Shown: positions 37,001 through 51,400 of the stretch, piece by piece
Layout: each line of letters begins with the position of its first letter
How positions within the stretch are numbered: the first letter of the stretch is position 1
Assembly (NCBI RefSeq): GCF_015832195.1
Contig: NC_052017.1
Span: 55,704,431-55,768,430 of the forward strand
Length of the DNA: 64,000 bases
Origin: Motacilla alba alba
Taxonomy: Eukaryota > Chordata > Aves > Passeriformes > Motacillidae
Reading direction: 5' to 3'
Notes under the pieces: generated by a model
Databases searched by the model: none
What the model saw: the letters and a program-made list of their open reading frames with translations, nothing else
What the model was told of the DNA's origin: nothing
Translations under genes and position numbers: made by a program

Positions 37001-38271
37001 CGGGTCTGCCCGAAGGTAAGTGCCGCTTGCCCGCATCTTTCAGTCAAAACAGCGCTCAGCAGCGCACCGCCACCGGCAACTAACATCCGTGTGCTAAGAT
37101 GCCGCTGTTTCGCCTCCGGCAGCCGGAGAGCGCGGCGGCTTGCAGGAGGCGAAGAAGCATGCTGCACCACACGGGCATTGTTCGCGCAGCTTCCTAAGTG
37201 CTGCAAGTCGCTCGTTTACCTCTCGCAATCCTTTTCAATTCACCTCAACATGCGAATGGAAGTTGTTCGAAGACTATCTGTGCATGTTACAAGTGCTCTT
37301 GCAACACTCCGTGGAAAATCGTGTGCTTCTCTTTGTGCTCCGAGATGCAAAGAAGTGGATGCACGGGATAAGCAGAATCGGGAGTCGTTTGCTCTGCTGC
37401 AGTTAAGTTTTCTTTTCACGACATGCCATGGCAAAACTTTTCGCTTGTCTGCGGACGACCAGAGACGCAGCAGACGGAGATCCGGGTCTGCCCGAATTTA
37501 AGTGCCGCCTGCCGGCATCTTTCGGCAGAAAAAGCGCTCTGCAGCGCACCGCCACCGGCAACTAACATCCGTGCGCGAAGAAGCGACTGTTTCGCCTCTG
37601 TCAGCAGGAGAGAACGGCGGCTTGCAGGAGGCGAAGAAGCATGCTGCACCACACGGGCATTGTGCGCGCTGCTTTCTATGTGCTGCCTGACACTGTTTTA
37701 CCGCTCGCAATCCTTTTTAAATCACCTCAACATGCGAATGGAAAAAGTTCTTCGACAACTCTTCAGTGCATCTTGCTAGTGCTCGTGCAACACTCCGTGG
37801 AAATCAGGTGCTTCTCTTTGTGCTCCGAGATGCAAAGAAGTGGATGCACATGATAAGCAGAATCGGGAGTCGTTTGCTCTGCTGGAGTAAGGTTTTCTTT
37901 ACACGACATGCCATGGCAAAGCTTTTGGCTTGTCTGTGGAAGACCAGAGACGCAGCAGACGGAGATCCGGGTCTGCCCGAATTTAAGTGCCGCCTGCCGG
38001 CATCTTTCGGCAGAAAAAGCGCTCCGCAGCGCACCGCCACCGGCAACTAACATCCGTGTGCTAAGATCCGCTGTTTCGCCTCCGGCAGCCGGAGAGCGCA
38101 GCGGCTTGCAGGAGGCGAAGAAGCAAGCCGCACCACATGGGCATTGTGCGCGCAGCTTCCTAAGTGCTGGAAGACGCTCGTTTACCGCTCGCAATCCTTT
38201 TCAATTCACCTCAACATTCGAATGGAAGAAGTTCTTCGACAACTCTTCTGTGCATCTTGCTAATGGTCCTG
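31012..38271. repeat. Composite 15-mer HOR, early copy (about 7.26 kb)
   Basis: Seven monomers (31012-34400, A x A x x V x) are followed by eight (34401-38271, A A x A x x V x). Class A starts are 31012, 31981, 34401, 34884 and 35852, and V ends are at 33391 and 37262. From 31.0 to about 35.9 kb it matches 41.2 to about 46.0 kb at a constant offset of 10163 bp. Beyond that it keeps two monomers (36336 and 36821 region) that are missing from the next two copies but present in the last one. The left half also matches the 8-mer HOR copies at +6780 bp, so the 15-mer was built by joining an older module to a rearranged version of itself. Confidence 0.87.
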
Positions 38272-41174
38272 CCACACTCCGTGGAAAATCGTGCTCTTCT
38301 TTCTGCTCCGAAATGCAAAACAGTGGCTGCAAGGGGAAGGCAGAATCTCGATGCCTTTGCTGTGCTGGAGCAGGTTTTCTCTTCACGAGATGTCATGGCT
38401 AAGCTTTTGGCTGGGCTGCAGATGACAAGAGACGCAGCAGATGGAGATCCGGGTCTGCCCGAAGGTAAGTGCCGCTTGTCGACATCTTTCGGCAGAAAAA
38501 GCGCTCCGCAGCCCACCGCCACCTACAACTAACATCCGTGCGCGAAGAAGCGGCTGTTTCGCCTCCGGCAGCCGGAGAGCGCGGCGGCTTGCAGGAGGCG
38601 AAGAAGCAAGCCGCACCACATGGGCATTGTGCGCGCAGCTTCCTAAGTGCTGGAAGACGCTCGTTTACCGCTTGCAATCCTTTTCAATTCACCTCAACAT
38701 TCGAATGGAAGAAGTTCTTCGACAACTCTTCTGTGCATCTTGCTAATGGTCCTGCCACACTCCGTGGAAAATCGTGCTCTTCTTTCTGCTCCGAAATGCA
38801 AAGCAGTGGCTGCAAGGGGAAGGCAGAATCTCGATGCCTTTGCTGTGCTGGAGCAGGTTTTCTCTTCACGAGATGTCATGGCTAAGCTTTTGGCTGGGCT
38901 GCAGATGACAAGAGACGCAGCAGATGGAGATCCGGATCTGCCCGAAGGTAAGTGCCGCTTGTCGACATCTTTCGGCAGAAAAAGCGCTCCGCAGCCCACC
39001 GCCACCTACAACTAACATCCGTGCGCGAAGAAGCGGCTGTTTCGCCTCCGGCAGCCGGAGAGCGCGGCGGCTTGCAGGAGGCGAAGAAGCCAGCCGCACC
39101 ACACGGGCATTGTGTGCGCTGCATTCTAAGTGCTGCAGGACGCTGTTTTACCGCTCGCAATCCTTTTTAAATCACCTCAACATGCGAATGGAAAAAGTTC
39201 TTCGACAACTCTTCAGTGCATCTTGCTAGTGCTCGTGCAACACTCCGTGGAAATCATCTGCTTCTCTTTGTGCTCCGAGATGCAAAGAAGTGGATGCACA
39301 TGATAAGCAGAATCGGGAGTCGTTTGCTCTGCTGGAGTTAGGTTTTCTTTACACGACATGCCATGGCAAAGCTTTTGGCTTGTCTGTGGAAGACCAGAGA
39401 CGCAGCAGACGGAGATCCGGGTCTGCCCGAATTTAAGTGCCGCCTGCCGGCATCTTTCGGCAGAAAAAGCGCTCCGCAGCGCACCGCCACCGGCAACTAA
39501 CATCCGTGTGCTAAGATCCGCTGTTTCGCCTCCGGCAGCCGGAGAGCGCGGCGGCTTGCAGGAGGCGAAGAAGCAAGCCGCACCACATGGGCATTGTGCG
39601 CGCAGCTTCCTAAGTGCTGGAAGACGCTCGTTTACCGCTTGCAATCCTTTTCAATTCACCTCAACATTCGAATGGAAGAAGTTCTTCGACAACTCTTCTG
39701 TGCATCTTGCTAATGGTCCTGCCACACTCCGTGGAAAATCGTGCTCTTCTTTCTGCTCCGAAATGCAAAGCAGTGGCTGCAAGGGGAAGGCAGAATCTCG
39801 ATGCCTTTGCTGTGCTGGAGCAGGTTTTCTCTTCACGAGATGTCATGGCTAAGCTTTTGGCTGGGCTGCAGATGACAAGAGACGCAGCAGATGGAGATCC
39901 GGATCTGCCCGAAGGTAAGTGCCGCTTGTCGACATCTTTCGGCAGAAAAAGCGCTCCGCAGCCCACCGCCACCTACAACTAACATCCGTGCGCGAAGAAG
40001 CGGCTGTTTCGCCTCCGGCAGCCGGAGAGCGCGGCGGCTTGCAGGAGGCGAAGAAGCCAGCCGCACCACACGGGCATTGTGTGCGCTGCATTCTAAGTGC
40101 TGCAGGACGCTGTTTTACCGCTCGCAATCCTTTTTAAATCACCTCAACATGCGAATGGAAAAAGTTCTTCGACAACCCTTCAGTGCATCTTGCTAGTGCC
40201 TGTCCAACACTCCTTGGAAATCAGGTGCTTCTCTTTGTGCTCCGAGATGCAAAGAAGTGGATGCACGTGATAAGCAGAATCGGGAGTCGTTTGCTCTGCT
40301 GGAGTTAGGTTTTCTTTTCACGACATGCCATGGCAAAGCTTTTGGCTTGTCTGTGGACGACCAGAGACGCAGCAGACGGAGATCCGGGTCTGCCCGAAGG
40401 TAAGTGCCGCTTGCCGGCATCTTTCGGCAGAAAAAGCGCTCCGCAGCGCACCGCCACCGGCAACTAACATCCGTGCGCGAAGACGACGCTGTTTCGCCTC
40501 CGTCAGCCGGAGAGCGCGGCGGCTTGCAGGAGGCGAAGAAGCATGCCGCACCACACGGGCATTGTGTGCGCAGCTATCTAAATGCTGCAGGACGCTGTTT
40601 TACCGCTCGCAATCCTTTTTAAATCACCTCAACATGCGAATGGAAAAAGTTCTTCGACAACTCACATGTGCATCTTGCTAGTGCTCGTGCAACACTCCGT
40701 GGAAATCAGGTGCTTCTCTTTGTGTTCCGAGATGCAAAGAAGTGGATGCACGGGATAAGCAGAATCGGGAGTCGTTTGCTCTGCTGGAGTTAGGTTTTCT
40801 TTAAACGACATGCCATGGCAAAGCTTTTGGCTGGGCTGCGGACGACAAGAGACGCAGCAGACGGAGATCCGGGTCTGCCCGAAGGTAAGTGCCGCTTGTC
40901 GACATCTTTCGGCAGAAAAAGCGCTCCTCAGCGCACCGCCACCGGCAACTAACATCCGTGTGCTAAGATGCCGCTGTTTCGCCTCCGGCAGCCGGAGAGC
41001 GCGGCGGCTTGCAGGAGGCGAAGAAGCAAGCCGCACCACATGGGCATTGTGCGCGCAGCTTCCTAAGTGCTGGAAGACGCTCGTTTACCGCTCGCAATCC
41101 TTTTCAATTCACCTCAACATGCGAATGGAAGAAGTTCTTCGACAACTCTTCTGTGCATCTTGCTAATGGTCCTG
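38272..41174. repeat. Partial second module (six monomers, 2903 bp)
   Basis: Order A A x A x x, with class A at 38272, 38755 and 39722. The left half matches 34401 onward at +3871 bp. The region around 39.6 kb also repeats the one around 38.6 kb at +967 bp (two monomers), including the shared GATCCGGATCTGC change and GCTTGCAATCC. The module has no V end; it joins directly to monomers with CTGTCCAACACTCC and the TTTAAACGAC variant before the next full HOR. The right part, from about 40.2 kb, corresponds to the ends of the following two HOR copies (47.46 and 54.72 kb) at +7262 and +7264 bp. Confidence 0.83.
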
Positions 41175-44100
41175 CCACACTCCGTGGAAAATCGTGCTCT
41201 TCTTTCTGCTCCGAAATGCAAAGCAGTGGCTGCAAGGGGAAGGCAGAATCTCGATGCCTTTGCTGTGCTGGAGCAGGTTTTCTCTTCACGAGATGTCATG
41301 GCTAAGCTTTTGGCTGGGCTGCAGATGACAAGAGACGCAGCAGATGGAGATCCGGGTCCGCCCGAAGGTAAGTGCCGCTTGTCAACATCTTTCGGCAGAA
41401 AAAGCGCTCCGCAGCCCACCGCCACCTACAACTAACATCCGTGCGCGAAGAAGCGGCTGTTTCGCCTCCGGCAGCCGGAGAGCGCGGCGGCTTGCAGGAG
41501 GCGAAGAAGCCAGCCGCACCACACGGGCATTGTGTGCGCAGCTTTCTAAGTGCTGCAGGACGCTGTTTTACCGCTCGCAATCCTTTTTAAATCACCTCAA
41601 CATGCGAATGGAAAAAGTTCTTCGACAACTCTTCAGTGCATCTTGCTAGTGCTCGTGCAACACTCCTTGGAAATCAGGTGCTTCTCTTTGTGCTCCGAGA
41701 TGCAAAGAAGTGGATGCACATGATAAGCAGAATCGGGAGTCGTTTGCTCTGCTGGAGTAAGGTTTTTCTTTACACGACATGCCATGGCAAAGCTTTTGGC
41801 TTGTCTGTGGAAGACCAGAGACGCAGCAGACGGAGATCCGGGTCTGCCCGAAGGTAAGTGCCGCCTGCCGGCATCTTTCGGCAGAAAAAGCGCTCCGCAG
41901 CGCACCGCCACCGGCAACTAACATCCGTGTGCTAAGATGCCGCTGTTTCGCCTCCGGCAGCCGGAGAGCGCGGCGGCTTGCAGGAGGCGAAGAAGCAAGC
42001 CGCACCACATGGGCATTGTGCGCGCAGCTTCCTAAGTGCTGGAAGACGCTCGTTTACCGCTCGCAATCCTTTTCAATTCACCTCAACATGCGAATGGAAG
42101 AAGTTCTTCGACAACTCTTCTGTGCATCTTGCTAATGGTCCTGCCACACTCCGTGGAAAATCGTGCTCTTCTTTCTGCTCCGAAATGCAAAGCAGTGGCT
42201 GCAAGGGGAAGGCAGAATCTCGATGCCTTTGCTGTGCTGGAGCAGGTTTTCTCTTCACGAGATGTCATGGCTAAGCTTTTGGCTGGGCTGCAGATGACAA
42301 GAGACGCAGCAGATGGAGATCCGGGTCCGCCCGAAGGTAAGTGCCGCTTGTCGACATCTTTCGGCAGAAAAAGCGCTCCGCAGCCCACCGCCACCTACAA
42401 CTAACATCCGTGCGCGAAGAAGCGGCTGTTTCGCCTCCGGCAGCCGGAGAGCGCGGCGGCTTGCAGGAGGCGAAGAAGCCAGCCGCACCACACGGGCATT
42501 GTGTGCGCAGCATTCTAAGTGCTGCAGGACGCTGTTTTACCGCTCGCAATCCTTTTTAAATCACCTCAACATGCGAATGGAAAAAGTTCTTCGACAACTC
42601 TTCAGTGCATCTTGCTAGTGCTCGTGCAACACTCCTTGGAAATCATCTGCTTCTCTTTGTGCTCCGAGATGCAAAGAAGTGGATGCACATGATAAGCAGA
42701 ATCGGGAGTCGTTTGCTCTGCTGGAGTTAGGTTTTCTTTTCACGAGATGCCATGGCAAAGCTTTTGGCTTGTCTGTGGACGACCAGAGACGCAGCAGACG
42801 GAGATCCGGGTCTGCCCGAAGGTAAGTGCCGCTTGTCGACATCTTTCAGTCAAAACAGCGCTCAGCAGCGCACCGCCACCGGCAACTAACATCCGTGCGC
42901 GAAGAAGCGGCTGTTTCGCCTCCGTCAGCCGGAGAGCGCGGCGGCTTGCAGGAGGCGAAGAAACAAGCCGCACCACAGCGGCATTGTGTGCGCAGCTTTC
43001 TAAGTGCTGCAGGACGCTGTTTTACCGCTCGCAATCCTTTTTAAATCACCTCAACATTCGAAAGGAAGAAGTTCTTCGACAACTCACATGTGCATCTTGC
43101 TAATGCTCGTGCAACACTCCGTGGAAAATCGTGCTCTTCTCTTTGTGCTCCGAGATGCAAAGAAGTGGATGCACGTGATAAGCAGAATCGGGAGTCGTTT
43201 GCTCTGCTGGAGTAAGGTTTTCTTTACACGACATGCCATGGCAAAACTTTTGGCTGGGCTGCGGACGACAAGAGACGCAGTAGACGGAGATCCGGGTCTG
43301 CCCGAAGGTAAGTGCCGCTTGCCCGCATCTTTCAGTCAAAACAGCGCTCCGCAGCGCACCGCCACCGGCAACTAACATCCGTGTGCGAAGATGCCGCTGT
43401 TTCGCCTCCGGCAGCCGGAGAGCGCGGCGGCTTGCAGGAGGCGAAGAAGCATGCTGCACCACACGGGCATTGTTCGCGCAGCTTCCTAAGTGCTGCAAGT
43501 CGCTCGTTTACCTCTCGCAATCCTTTTCAATTCACCTCAACATGCGAATGGAAGTTGTTCGAAGACTATCTGTGCATGTTACAAGTGCTCTTGCAACACT
43601 CCGTGGAAAATCGTGTGCTTCTCTTTGTGCTCCGAGATGCAAAGAAGTGGATGCACGGGATAAGCAGAATCGGGAGTCGTTTGCTCTGCTGCAGTTAAGT
43701 TTTCTTTTCACGACATGCCATGGCAAAACTTTTCGCTTGTCTGTGGACGACCAGAGACGCAGCAGACGGAGATCCGGGTCTGCCCGAATTTAAGTGCCGC
43801 CTGCCGGCATCTTTCGGCAGAAAAAGCGCTCTGCAGCGCACCGCCACCGGCAACTAACATCCGTGCGCGAAGAAGCGACTGTTTCGCGTCTGTCAGCAGG
43901 AGAGAACGGCGGCTTGCAGGAGGCGAAGAAGCATGCTGCACCACACGGGCATTGTGCGCGCTGCTTTCTATGTGCTGCCTGACACTGTTTTACCGCTCGC
44001 AATCCTTTTTAAATCACCTCAACATGCGAATGGAAAAAGTTCTTCGACAACTCTTCAGTGCATCTTGCTAGTGCTCGTGCAACACTCCGTGGAAATCAGG

Positions 44101-47100
44101 TGCTTCTCTTTGTGCTCCGAGATGCAAAGAAGTGGATGCACATGATAAGCAGAATCGGGAGTCGTTTGCTCTGCTGGAGTAAGGTTTTCTTTACACGACA
44201 TGCCATGGCAAAGCTTTTGGCTTGTCTGTGGAAGACCAGAGACGCAGCAGACGGAGATCCGGGTCTGCCCGAATTTAAGTGCCGCCTGCCGGCATCTTTC
44301 GGCAGAAAAAGCGCTCCGCAGCGCACCGCCACCGGCAACTAACATCCGTGTGCTAAGATCCGCTGTTTCGCCTCCGGCAGCCGGAGAGCGCGGCGGCTTG
44401 CAGGAGGCGAAGAAGCAAGCCGCACCACATGGGCATTGTGCGCGCAGCTTCCTAAGTGCTGGAAGACGCTCGTTTACCGCTCGCAATCCTTTTCAATTCA
44501 CCTCAACATTCGAATGGAAGAAGTTCTTCGACAACTCTTCTGTGCATCTTGCTAATGGTCCTGCCACACTCCGTGGAAAATCGTGCTCTTCTTTCTGCTC
44601 CGAAATGCAAAACAGTGGCTGCAAGGGGAAGGCAGAATCTCGATGCCTTTGCTGTGCTGGAGCAGGTTTTCTCTTCAAGAGATGTCATGGCTAAGCTTTT
44701 GGCTGGGCTGCAGATGACAAGAGACGCAGCAGATGGAGATCCGGGTCTGCCCGAAGGTAAGTGCCGCTTGTCGACATCTTTCGGCAGAAAAAGCGCTCCG
44801 CAGCCCACCGCCACCTACAACTAACATCCGTGCGCGAAGAAGCGGCTGTTTCGCCTCCGGCAGCCGGAGAGCGCGGCGGCTTGCAGGAGGCGAAGAAGCA
44901 AGCCGCACCACATGGGCATTGTGCGCGCAGCTTCCTAAGTGCTGGAAGACGCTCGTTTACCGCTTGCAATCCTTTTCAATTCACCTCAACATTCGAATGG
45001 AAGAAGTTCTTCGACAACTCTTCTGTGCATCTTGCTAATGGTCCTGCCACACTCCGTGGAAAATCGTGCTCTTCTTTCTGCTCCGAAATGCAAAGCAGTG
45101 GCTGCAAGGGGAAGGCAGAATCTCGATGCCTTTGCTGTGCTGGAGCAGGTTTTCTCTTCACGAGATGTCATGGCTAAGCTTTTGGCTGGGCTGCAGATGA
45201 CAAGAGACGCAGCAGATGGAGATCCGGATCTGCCCGAAGGTAAGTGCCGCTTGTCGACATCTTTCGGCAGAAAAAGCGCTCCGCAGCCCACCGCCACCTA
45301 CAACTAACATCCGTGCGCGAAGAAGCGGCTGTTTCGCCTCCGGCAGCCGGAGAGCGCGGCGGCTTGCAGGAGGCGAAGAAGCCAGCCGCACCACACGGGC
45401 ATTGTGTGCGCTGCATTCTAAGTGCTGCAGGACGCTGTTTTACCGCTCGCAATCCTTTTTAAATCACCTCAACATGCGAATGGAAAAAGTTCTTCGACAA
45501 CCCTTCAGTGCATCTTGCTAGTGCCTGTCCAACACTCCTTGGAAATCAGGTACTTCTCTTTGTGCTCCGAGATGCAAAGAAGTGGATGCACGTGATAAGC
45601 AGAATCGGGAGTCGTTTGCTCTGCTGGAGTTAGGTTTTCTTTTCACGACATGCCATGGCAAAGCTTTTGGCTTGTCTGTGGACGACCAGAGACGCAGCAG
45701 ACGGAGATCCGGGTCTGCCCGAAGGTAAGTGCCGCCTGCCGGCATCTTTCGGCAGAAAAAGCGCTCCGCAGCGCACCGCCACCGGCAACTAACATCCGTG
45801 TGCTAAGATGCCGCTGTTTCGCCTCCGGCAGCCGGAGAGCGCGGCGGCTTGCAGGAGGCGAAGAAGCAAGCCGCACCACATGGGCATTGTGCGCGCAGCT
45901 TCCTAAGTGCTGGAAGACGCTCGTTTACCGCTCGCAATCCTTTTCAATTCACCTCAACATGCGAATGGAAGAAGTTCTTCGACAACTCTTCTGTGCATCT
46001 TGCTAATGGTCCTGCCACACTCCGTGGAAAATCGTGCTCTTCTCTTTGTGCTCCGAGATGCAAAGAAGTGGATGCACGTGATAAGCAGAATCGGGAGTCG
46101 TTTGCTCTGCTGGAGTAAGGTTTTCTTTACACGACATGCCATGGCAAAACTTTTGGCTGGGCTGCGGACGACAAGAGACGCAGTAGACGGAGATCCGGGT
46201 CTGCCCGAAGGTAAGTGCCGCTTGCCCGCATCTTTCAGTCAAAACAGCGCTCAGCAGCGCACCGCCACCGGCAACTAACATCCGTGTGCGAAGATGCCGC
46301 TGTTTCGCCTCCGTCAGCCGGAGAGCGCGGCGGCTTGCAGGAGGCGAAGAAGCATGCTGCACCACACGGGCATTGTTCGCGCAGCTTCCTAAGTGCTGCA
46401 AGTCGCTCGTTTACCTCTCGCAATCCTTTTCAATTCACCTCAACATGCGAATGGAAGTTGTTCGAAGACTATCTGTGCATGTTACAAGTGCTCTTGCAAC
46501 ACTCCGTGGAAAATCGTGTGCTTCTCTTTGTGCTCCGAGATGCAAAGAAGTGGATGCACGGGATAAGCAGAATCGGGAGTCGTTTGCTCTGCTGCAGTTA
46601 AGTTTTCTTTTCACGACATGCCATGGCAAAACTTTTCGCTTGTCTGCGGACGACCAGAGACGCAGCAGACGGAGATCCGGGTCTGCCCGAATTTAAGTGC
46701 CGCCTGCCGGCATCTTTCGGCAGAAAAAGCGCTCTGCAGCGCACCGCCACCGGCAACTAACATCCGTGCGCGAAGAAGCGACTGTTTCGCCTCTGTCAGC
46801 AGGAGAGAACGGCGGCTTGCAGGAGGCGAAGAAGCATGCTGCACCACACGGGCATTGTGCGCGCTGCTTTCTATGTGCTGCCTGACACTGTTTTACCGCT
46901 CGCAATCCTTTTTAAATCACCTCAACATGCGAATGGAAAAAGTTCTTCGACAACTCTTCAGTGCATCTTGCTAGTGCTCGTGCAACACTCCGTGGAAATC
47001 AGGTGCTTCTCTTTGTGCTCCGAGATGCAAAGAAGTGGATGCACATGATAAGCAGAATCGGGAGTCGTTTGCTCTGCTGGAGTAAGGTTTTCTTTACACG

Positions 47101-48436
47101 ACATGCCATGGCAAAGCTTTTGGCTTGTCTGTGGACGACCAGAGACGCAGCAGACGGAGATCCGGGTCTGCCCGAATTTAAGTGCCGCCTGCCGGCATCT
47201 TTCGGCAGAAAAAGCGCTCCGCAGCGCACCGCCACCGGCAACTAACATCCGTGTGCTAAGATCCGCTGTTTCGCCTCCGGCAGCCGGAGAGCGCGGCGGC
47301 TTGCAGGAGGCGAAGAAGCCAGCCGCACCACACGGGCATTGTGTGCGCTGCATTCTAAGTGCTGCAGGACGCTGTTTTACCGCTCGCAATCCTTTTTAAA
47401 TCACCTCAACATGCCAATGGAAAAAGTTCTTCGACAACCCTTCAGTGCATCTTGCTAGTGCCTGTCCAACACTCCTTGGAAATCAGGTGCTTCTCTTTGT
47501 GCTCCGAGATGCAAAGAAGTGGATGCACGTGATAAGCAGAATCGGGAGTCGTTTGCTCTGCTGGAGTTAGGTTTTCTTTTCACGACATGCCATGGCAAAG
47601 CTTTTGGCTTGTCTGTGGACGACCAGAGACGCAGCAGACGGAGATCCGGGTCTGCCCGAAGGTAAGTGCCGCTTGCCGGCATCTTTCGGCAGAAAAAGCG
47701 CTCCGCAGCGCACCGCCACCGGCAACTAACATCCGTGCGCGAAGACGACGCTGTTTTGCCTCCGTCAGCCGGAGAGCGCGGCGGCTTGCAGGAGGCGAAG
47801 AAGCATGCCGCACCACACGGGCACTGTGTGCGCAGCTATCTAAATGCTGCAGGACGCTGTTTTACCGCTCGCAATCCTTTTTAAATCACCTCAACATGCG
47901 AATGGAAAAAGTTCTTCGACAACTCACATGTGCATCTTGCTAGTGCTCGTGCAACACTCCGTGGAAATCAGGTGCTTCTCTTTGTGTTCCGAGATGCAAA
48001 GAAGTGGATGCACGGGATAAGCAGAATCGGGAGTCGTTTGCTCTGCTGGAGTTAGGTTTTCTTTAAACGACATGCCATGGCAAAGCTTTTGGCTGGGCTG
48101 CGGACGACAAGAGACGCAGCAGACGGAGATCCGGGTCTGCCCGAAGGTAAGTGCCGCTTGTCGACATCTTTCGGCAGAAAAAGCGCTCCTCAGCGCACCG
48201 CCACCGGCAACTAACATCCGTGTGCTAAGATGCCGCTGTTTCGCCTCCGGCAGCCGGAGAGCGCGGCGGCTTGCAGGAGGCGAAGAAGCAAGCCGCACCA
48301 CATGGGCATTGTGCGCGCAGCTTCCTAAGTGCTGGAAGACGCTCGTTTACCGCTCGCAATCCTTTTCAATTCACCTCAACATGCGAATGGAAGAAGTTCT
48401 TCGACAACTCTTCTGTGCATCTTGCTAATGGTCCTG
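41175..48436. repeat. 15-mer HOR copy 1 (7262 bp)
   Basis: Fifteen monomers: A x A x x V x, then A A x H V x x x, where H is a hybrid monomer at 46015. Class A starts are 41175, 42144, 44564 and 45047, and V ends are at 43554 and 46457. The next copy repeats it at +7262 to +7264 bp with only scattered substitutions, for example GTCAAC instead of GTCGAC near 41383. Both copies share CTTCAAGAGATG in the first class A monomer of the second half (about 44676 and 51940). The early and last copies have CTTCACGAGATG there, so copies 1 and 2 are each other's closest relatives. Confidence 0.92.
46015..46498. repeat. Hybrid monomer (class A 5' part, background 3' part)
   Basis: The upstream 108 bp and the anchor CCACACTCC are class A, but the sequence then reads TTCTCTTTGTGCTCCGAG, the background form. 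Class-informative bases bracket the switch at 46016 (class A) and 46044 (background), which leaves a 27-bp identical stretch (46017-46043) as the junction. Compared with the early copy (35852 onward) and copy 3 (60547 onward), the distance from anchor to the next V end is 438-442 bp instead of about 1407. About 968-970 bp, or two monomers, have been removed. Confidence 0.88.
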
Positions 48437-51400
48437 CCACACTCCGTGGAAAATCGTGCTCTTCTTTCTGCTCCGAAATGCAAAGCAGTGGCTGCAAGGG
48501 GAAGGCAGAATCTCGATGCCTTTGCTGTGCTGGAGCAGGTTTTCTCTTCACGAGATGTCATGGCTAAGCTTTTGGCTGGGCTGCAGATGACAAGAGACGC
48601 AGCAGATGGAGATCCGGGTCCGCCCGAAGGTAAGTGCCGCTTGTCGACATCTTTCGGCAGAAAAAGCGCTCCGCAGCCCACCGCCACCTACAACTAACAT
48701 CCGTGCGCGAAGAAGCGGCTGTTTCGCCTCCGGCAGCCGGAGAGCGCGGCGGCTTGCAGGAGGCGAAGAAGCCAGCCGCACCACACGGGCATTGTGTGCG
48801 CAGCTTTCTAAGTGCTGCAGGACGCTGTTTTACCGCTCGCAATCCTTTTTAAATCACCTCAACATGCGAATGGAAAAAGTTCTTCGACAACTCTTCAGTG
48901 CATCTTGCTAGTGCTCGTGCAACACTCCTTGGAAATCAGGTGCTTCTCTTTGTGCTCCGAGATGCAAAGAAGTGGATGCACATGATAAGCAGAATCGGGA
49001 GTCGTTTGCTCTGCTGGAGTAAGGTTTTTCTTTACACGACATGCCATGGCAAAGCTTTTGGCTTGTCTGTGGAAGACCAGAGACGCAGCAGACGGAGATC
49101 CGGGTCTGCCCGAAGGTAAGTGCCGCCTGCCGGCATCTTTCGGCAGAAAAAGCGCTCCGCAGCGCACCGCCACCGGCAACTAACATCCGTGTGCTAAGAT
49201 GCCGCTGTTTCGCCTCCGGCAGCCGGAGAGCGCGGCGGCTTGCAGGAGGCGAAGAAGCAAGCCGCACCACATGGGCATTGTGCGCGCAGCTTCCTAAGTG
49301 CTGGAAGACGCTCGTTTACCGCTCGCAATCCTTTTCAATTCACCTCAACATGCGAATGGAAGAAGTTCTTCGACAACTCTTCTGTGCATCTTGCTAATGG
49401 TCCTGCCACACTCCGTGGAAAATCGTGCTCTTCTTTCTGCTCCGAAATGCAAAGCAGTGGCTGCAAGGGGAAGGCAGAATCTCGATGCCTTTGCTGTGCT
49501 GGAGCAGGTTTTCTCTTCACGAGATGTCATGGCTAAGCTTTTGGCTGGGCTGCAGATGACAAGAGACGCAGCAGATGGAGATCCGGGTCCGCCCGAAGGT
49601 AAGTGCCGCTTGTCGACATCTTTCGGCAGAAAAAGCGCTCCGCAGCCCACCGCCACCTACAACTAACATCCGTGCGCGAAGAAGCGGCTGTTTCGCCTCC
49701 GGCAGCCGGAGAGCGCGGCGGCTTGCAGGAGGCGAAGAAGCCAGCCGCACCACACGGGCATTGTGTGCGCAGCTTTCTAAGTGCTGCAGGACGCTGTTTT
49801 ACCGCTCGCAATCCTTTTTAAATCACCTCAACATGCGAATGGAAAAAGTTCTTCGACAACTCTTCAGTGCATCTTGCTAGTGCTCGTGCAACACTCCTTG
49901 GAAATCATCTGCTTCTCTTTGTGCTCCGAGATGCAAAGAAGTGGATGCACATGATAAGCAGAATCGGGAGTCGTTTGCTCTGCTGGAGTTAGGTTTTCTT
50001 TTCACGACATGCCATGGCAAAGCTTTTGGCTTGTCTGTGGACGACCAGAGACGCAGCAGACGGAGATCCGGGTCTGCCCGAAGGTAAGTGCCGCTTGTCG
50101 ACATCTTTCAGTCAAAACAGCGCTCAGCAGCGCACCGCCACCGGCAACTAACATCCGTGCGCGAAGAAGCGGCTGTTTCGCCTCCGTCAGCCGGAGAGCG
50201 CGGCGGCTTGCAGGAGGCGAAGAAACAAGCCGCACCACAGCGGCATTGTGTGCGCAGCTTTCTAAGTGCTGCAGGACGCTGTTTTACCGCTCGCAATCCT
50301 TTTTAAATCACCTCAACATTCGAAAGGGAAGAAGTTCTTCGACAACTCACATGTGCATCTTGCTAATGCTCGTGCAACACTCCGTGGGAAAATCGTGCTC
50401 TTCTCTTTGTGCTCCGAGATGCAAAGAAGTGGATGCACGTGATAAGCAGAATCGGTAGTCGTTTGCTCTGCTGGAGTAAGGTTTTCTTTACACGACATGC
50501 CATGGCAAAACTTTTGGCTGGGCTGCGGACGACAAGAGACGCAGTAGACGGAGATCCGGGTCTGCCCGAAGGTAAGTGCCGCTTGCCCGCATCTTTCAGT
50601 CAAAACAGCGCTCCGCAGCGCACCGCCACCGGCAACTAACATCCGTGTGCGAAGATGCCGCTGTTTCGCCTCCGGCAGCCGGAGAGCGCGGCGGCTTGCA
50701 GGAGGCGAAGAAGCATGCTGCACCACACGGGCATTGTTCGCGCAGCTTCCTAAGTGCTGCAAGTCGCTCGTTTACCTCTCGCAATCCTTTTCAATTCACC
50801 TCAACATGCGAATGGAAGTTGTTCGAAGACTATCTGTGCATGTTACAAGTGCTCTTGCAACACTCCGTGGAAAATCGTGTGCTTCTCTTTGTGCTCCGAG
50901 ATGCAAAGAAGTGGATGCACGGGATAAGCAGAATCGGGAGTCGTTTGCTCTGCTGCAGTTAAGTTTTCTTTTCACGACATGCCATGGCAAAACTTTTCGC
51001 TTGTCTGTGGACGACCAGAGACGCAGCAGACGGAGATCCGGGTCTGCCCGAATTTAAGTGCCGCCTGCCGGCATCTTTCGGCAGAAAAAGCGCTCTGCAG
51101 CGCACCGCCACCGGCAACTAACATCCGTGCGCGAAGAAGCGACTGTTTCGCCTCTGTCAGCAGGAGAGAACGGCGGCTTGCAGGAGGCGAAGAAGCATGC
51201 TGCACCACACGGGCATTGTGCGCGCTGCTTTCTATGTGCTGCCTGACACTGTTTTACCGCTCGCAATCCTTTTTAAATCACCTCAACATGCGAATGGAAA
51301 AAGTTCTTCGACAACTCTTCAGTGCATCTTGCTAGTGCTCGTGCAACACTCCGTGGAAATCAGGTGCTTCTCTTTGTGCTCCGAGATGCAAAGAAGTGGA